A stretch of 9,431 nucleotides of DNA from Bryobacteraceae bacterium (lineage in GTDB: Bacteria; Acidobacteriota; Terriglobia; Bryobacterales; Bryobacteraceae): positions 1 through 9,431 of the forward strand of contig JANXXV010000907.1 in NCBI GenBank assembly GCA_025350445.1, given 5' to 3'. This document shows, piece after piece, positions 6,324 through 9,431 of this stretch (position 1 is its first letter; every line of letters starts with the position of its first letter). A program made the position numbers and the translations under genes. The notes beneath the pieces are model-generated. The model was given only the letters and a program-made list of their open reading frames with translations, had not been told where the DNA came from and did no database searches.

Positions 6324-7754
6324 TCAGGCGGTTAGATTCTTAATCACCGCGCCGCTGGTGATTGTGGGCCGTTCCGCGCGCCCGTTTCTTGTATACGTCA
6401 GCCGTTCATGGTCCAGGCCCAGCAGATCCAAGATCGATGCGTGGATATCGTGAACGTGATAGCGTTCGCCCACGCCGCGCAGGCCGATCTCGTCTGTTTC
6501 ACCGATGTACTGTCCGCCCTTCACGCCGCCGCCGGCCATCCACATGGTGAAGCCCCACGGATTATGATCGCGCCCCGTCCCTTTCTCGTTGAAGGGCGTG
6601 CGTCCAAATTCTCCACCCCACACCACCAGCGTGTCTTTCAACATGCCTCGCGATTTCAGATCGGCCAGCAGTCCGGCGATCGGCTTGTCAGACGCGCGGC
6701 ACCACTTGCTGTGGTTGCCTTCGATGTTATTGTGCGCATCCCATCCGCTGCCCGATCCGCAATAGAGCTCCACAAACCGGACACCACGCTCAACCAGCCG
6801 CCGCGCCATCAGGCAGTTCTTTCCGTACGCAGCGGTTTCGGGATCGTCGATACCGTACATCTTCCTGGTGGCGGCGGATTCACTATTCAGATCGACCGCT
6901 TCGGGAGCGGCGGATTGCATCTGGTAGGCCAGTTCGTAGGATCTGACGCGCGCGTCCAATTCCGAATCGTCGGAGCGCTGCTGGTCGTAGCGCTGATTCA
7001 GTTCTCTCAGGAACGCGAGCTTGCCGCGCTGCTCTTCGTCGGATATTCCGTTCGGCGCCTTGAGGTGCAGAATCGGAGTGTCGCCCTGGCGGAATTGGGT
7101 GCCCTGGAAACTGGCCGGAAGGAACCCCGAGCTCCAAATCTTGGTACCGCCGACGGGCTCCTTATCATCCAGAAGAACCACGAACGATGGCAAATTCCGG
7201 TTGGCGCTTCCCAGGCCATAGGTGAGCCAGGCGCCCATTGACGGCCTTCCCGCCAGAATGTCGCCGGTGTTCATTTGCGACACAGAGCCAACGTGATTCA
7301 GACCGTCGGCCCAGCAGGAGCGGATGACAGCCAGATCGTCCACATGTTCCGCAATATTCGGATACCAATCGGAAACCCAAAGCCCGCTCTGCCCATGCTG
7401 CTTGAAAGTGCGCTGGGACGCCATCAGCGTATTGTTCGCCGTCCCCATCGCCGTAATCACCTTGCCAAACGACGCAGGCATTGGCTGTCCGTTCAATTCC
7501 GTCAGTTTCGGTTTCGGATCGAACAGATCGACGTGGCTGGGTCCGCCTTCCATGAAGAGCCAGATGATGGACTTGGCTTTCGGCGCATGGTGCGGCTGCT
7601 TGGGCGCCATTGGATCCACTGGAGCGGACGCTGCCAGAGCGCGGTCCTGCTGCAACAGGTTTGCCAGTGCGATACCCGCCAGTCCGCTGCCCGCCTGCGT
7701 GAAGAATTGCCGCCGCGACTGCACGCGCCAATGGTGAGAAAGTCTATCCAGCAT
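6324..7754 (-). CDS. Tat-exported DUF1501 family protein
   Basis: A 476-residue protein of the DUF1501 family, which has an alkaline phosphatase/sulfatase-like fold and no firmly assigned reaction. The N-terminus has a twin-arginine signal: SRRQFF at residues 13-18, a hydrophobic stretch GSGLAGIALANLL, and a likely cut near ALAAS. Family motifs include WLFMEGGPSHVDLFDPKP at 65-82, RSCWADGLNH at 145-154, GVRFVELYCGSGSGWDAHNN at 324-343, VVWGGEFGRTPFNEKGTGRDHNP at 377-399 and YHVHDIHASILDLLGLDHERLTY near the C-terminus. The start at 7754 is favoured over an in-frame TTG at 7766 because GAGGTG sits six bases before it. The upstream DUF1553 gene stops 8 bases earlier, with its TGA inside that ribosome binding site, and the sigma gene follows one base after this stop. 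DUF1501 and DUF1553 proteins are typically encoded together and are presumed to act together outside the cytoplasm; the substrate is unknown. Confidence 0.95.
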   Translation of the reverse strand: MLDRLSHHWRVQSRRQFFTQAGSGLAGIALANLLQQDRALAASAPVDPMAPKQPHHAPKAKSIIWLFMEGGPSHVDLFDPKPKLTELNGQPMPASFGKVITAMGTANNTLMASQRTFKQHGQSGLWVSDWYPNIAEHVDDLAVIRSCWADGLNHVGSVSQMNTGDILAGRPSMGAWLTYGLGSANRNLPSFVVLLDDKEPVGGTKIWSSGFLPASFQGTQFRQGDTPILHLKAPNGISDEEQRGKLAFLRELNQRYDQQRSDDSELDARVRSYELAYQMQSAAPEAVDLNSESAATRKMYGIDDPETAAYGKNCLMARRLVERGVRFVELYCGSGSGWDAHNNIEGNHSKWCRASDKPIAGLLADLKSRGMLKDTLVVWGGEFGRTPFNEKGTGRDHNPWGFTMWMAGGGVKGGQYIGETDEIGLRGVGERYHVHDIHASILDLLGLDHERLTYTRNGRAERPTITSGAVIKNLTA

Positions 7755-7758
7755 CGTG

Positions 7759-7764
7759 CACCTC
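7759..7764 (-). promoter_or_regulatory. Shine-Dalgarno GAGGTG of the DUF1501 gene, overlapping the DUF1553 stop
   Basis: Read on the minus strand, the stop TGA of the upstream gene (7765-7763) runs into GAGGTG, followed by CACG and the ATG at 7754. This is the clearest ribosome binding site in the window. It decides the DUF1501 start, and its overlap with a stop codon suggests coupled translation. Confidence 0.65.
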
Positions 7765-9431
7765 AATCCAAATACAGAAACTCATTCGAGTTGTACAGCA
7801 TGTGGCACAAATCCACCAGTGCCGCCGCATGAACCGGAATCACTCCATCGGGCAGGTCGCGAGGCACATTCAACTTCTGATTCAGCTTCGCCTGCTCCGC
7901 CAGAATGTGGATCTGCTTTCGCAGAAATGCCAGTGCCGCCGTTCGCTCCTCTTCAGTGGGGGTGCGCGAGTATGCCAGTTTATAGGCGCGATCCACTTGC
8001 GCCTCCTGGGTCATTCCGCCGTCGTTCAATACGCGCCCCGCGAAGGCTTTCGCCCAATCCACCACCAATTCGTTATTCAACAATTCCAAGGACTGGCTTG
8101 GAGTAACCGTCTGCGTCCGCCGGGAACACGTCTCGTTCGTGTCCGGCATGTCGAACGCCTCAAACATCGGGTAGCGCGTGTTTCGCCTTACAAATACGTA
8201 AACGCTTCTACGGGTGCGTTCGGATTCATCTTCGTTCGCTTTCCATCCACCACGGGTGACTACGCCTTCAGGGAGGGGCGGGAACACGCCGGGTCCACCC
8301 ATCTTGGTGTTCAAGATTCCACTTGTGTACAGCATGGAATCGCGAATCGATTCGCCCTCCATGCGGCGGCGGTTGAATCGCCACATCAGTTTGTTGTCGG
8401 GATCGGCCTCGGCGGCAGACTTCTGGAAACCGGAGGAAAGCTGGTAGGTGCTGGAAAGCATGATCTGCTTGTGAAGCTTCTTAATGCTCCAGCCGCCTTC
8501 GACAAAATTCGCGGTAAGGTAATCCAGCAGTTGCGGATTTACGGGACGCTCGCCCATCACGCCGAAATCGCTGGGCGTCCCTGCGATGCCACGGCCGAAG
8601 TGAAGGTGCCAAACGCGATTCACGATCACCCGCGTGCTGAGCGGGTTTTGCGGATCGGCCAGCCAGTTGGCCAATACGGTGCGCCGTCCGGTCGATTTCA
8701 TTCCAGCAGGCGGTACAGCCTTCGCATCGGAAGGATCGAGGATTGACAGGAAACCCGGCTGCACTTCGTCTGTAGGCGCGTCCCAAGCACCGCTGCGCAG
8801 GACGAACGTCTTTGGACTCTCGGTTCCATTATCAATCATCGCCTGGGCTATGGGCTTCGTTACCGGTTTGATCGAATCGAACTTGGCCAGCTCCGTTTGC
8901 AATTCCGCATATTTCTTGGCAGGGTCGCCGCGCAGTTTCTTGGCGGCGTCCTCATCAGTCAATGTAAGAGTCCACTTCGATTTGTGAACCATCTGCCACT
9001 GGAAGGGAGTTCGGGCATCCGGGGCAGTGTTAATCGCCATCTGTATCTCTTCGGGGAACTTGTCGTAGTTTTCCTTGTAAACGGAGGCGATGCCCGGCTC
9101 CACCAGTTTGTGCATGTCGGCGCGCACGGTCTTGGTCTTGGCGTCCCACGCCTCGTATTGCGTTTCCCATGTCTTGCGGTCTTCGGGCTTCAACAGCGCC
9201 GCCTGATCCTCAATGCGCGTGTTTGCGAAGAACGCTTGCAGCCGGTAATAATCCTTGTGCAGAATCGGATCGAATTTGTGGTCGTGGCAGCGGGCGCAGC
9301 CGTAGGTCATGCCAAGAAACGTGGCGCCTACGGTGTCGGTCACATCGTTCAGCAATTCCTGCCGGCGCTGCATCACATTGCGCGCATTGCTCTCATCCGG
9401 AAAATGGCGATTGAAGCCGGTGGCTACCAGG
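7763..9431 (-). CDS. DUF1549/DUF1553 (PSCyt2-PSD1) secreted protein, N-terminus off the right edge
   Basis: The visible 555 residues are the C-terminal part of a longer protein; the frame is open to the edge, so an apparent GTG start at 9376 is not real. It opens with the end of a DUF1549 domain: ATGFNRHFPDESNARN at residues 3-18, then GMTYGCARCHDHKFDP, containing a CxxCH haem-type motif (Cys45, Cys48, His49). A linker of about 170 residues follows, then DUF1553 from about residue 249 to near the end, with NRVWHLHFGRGIAGTPSDFG, RRRMEGESIRDSML and YPMFEAFDMPDTNETCSRRTQ. Such proteins often carry a cytochrome-c-like PSCyt1 domain at the N-terminus; whether this one does cannot be seen. They are presumed to be exported and are usually adjacent to DUF1501, as here. 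The biochemical role is unproven; involvement in breakdown of complex organic matter has been suggested for the families. It is the first visible gene of the four-gene unit. Confidence 0.94.
   Translation of the reverse strand, partial: LVATGFNRHFPDESNARNVMQRRQELLNDVTDTVGATFLGMTYGCARCHDHKFDPILHKDYYRLQAFFANTRIEDQAALLKPEDRKTWETQYEAWDAKTKTVRADMHKLVEPGIASVYKENYDKFPEEIQMAINTAPDARTPFQWQMVHKSKWTLTLTDEDAAKKLRGDPAKKYAELQTELAKFDSIKPVTKPIAQAMIDNGTESPKTFVLRSGAWDAPTDEVQPGFLSILDPSDAKAVPPAGMKSTGRRTVLANWLADPQNPLSTRVIVNRVWHLHFGRGIAGTPSDFGVMGERPVNPQLLDYLTANFVEGGWSIKKLHKQIMLSSTYQLSSGFQKSAAEADPDNKLMWRFNRRRMEGESIRDSMLYTSGILNTKMGGPGVFPPLPEGVVTRGGWKANEDESERTRRSVYVFVRRNTRYPMFEAFDMPDTNETCSRRTQTVTPSQSLELLNNELVVDWAKAFAGRVLNDGGMTQEAQVDRAYKLAYSRTPTEEERTAALAFLRKQIHILAEQAKLNQKLNVPRDLPDGVIPVHAAALVDLCHMLYNSNEFLYLD

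Noticed and set aside
6408..7241. Plus-strand open frame of 277 codons
   Set aside because: It is fully antisense to the DUF1501 gene, whose conserved motifs run through the same stretch.
7755..7766. TTG start for the DUF1501 gene at 7766
   Set aside because: The ATG at 7754 has a well-placed GAGGTG, which would lie inside the coding region if the TTG were used.
7802..8746. Plus-strand open frame of 314 codons
   Set aside because: It is antisense to the DUF1553 domain; composition and lack of motifs mark it as a shadow.
9374..9376. GTG as the start of the DUF1549/DUF1553 gene
   Set aside because: The frame continues to the right edge with conserved DUF1549 residues (ATGFNRHFPDESNARN), so the gene is cut by the window.

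Overview
The window looks like chromosomal DNA from a GC-rich bacterium, most likely an acidobacterium of the Bryobacterales/Solibacter type. This rests on the paired DUF1549/DUF1553 and DUF1501 secreted proteins (typical of Acidobacteriota, Planctomycetota and Verrucomicrobiota), a large periplasmic alpha/beta hydrolase of the Abhydrolase_10 kind, and a SigK/RskA-like sigma/anti-sigma pair. The assignment comes from gene content and recalled protein style only; no database search was possible.

Left part (1-3670, minus strand): three closely spaced genes read right to left. They are tsaD (tRNA t6A synthesis), a secreted alpha/beta hydrolase, and an Mrp/ApbC-type iron-sulfur carrier ATPase that runs off the left edge. 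The gaps are 21 and 20 bases, so they are probably one operon. queA (queuosine tRNA modification) is divergent from tsaD across only 33 bases, so two anticodon-loop modification genes share one very short control region.

Middle (4715-5036): the only long stretch without a gene, lying between the convergent ends of queA and an anti-sigma gene. It is not empty. It holds a 207-base MITE-like element with 31-base inverted ends (30 of 31 identical) and, sharing its terminal CTAG, a second structured element of about 113 bases whose own CTAG end supplies the anti-sigma stop codon.

Right part (5037-9431, minus strand): four genes that appear to form one transcription unit. They are a DUF1549/DUF1553 protein (start beyond the right edge), a Tat-exported DUF1501 protein, an ECF sigma factor and its zinc-type RskA-like anti-sigma factor. 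Junctions are 8 bases, 1 base and a 4-base ATGA overlap, which suggests translational coupling. The inferred picture is a secreted protein pair of unknown substrate made together with a membrane-tethered sigma switch. This is the most interesting arrangement in the window, although each family on its own is known.
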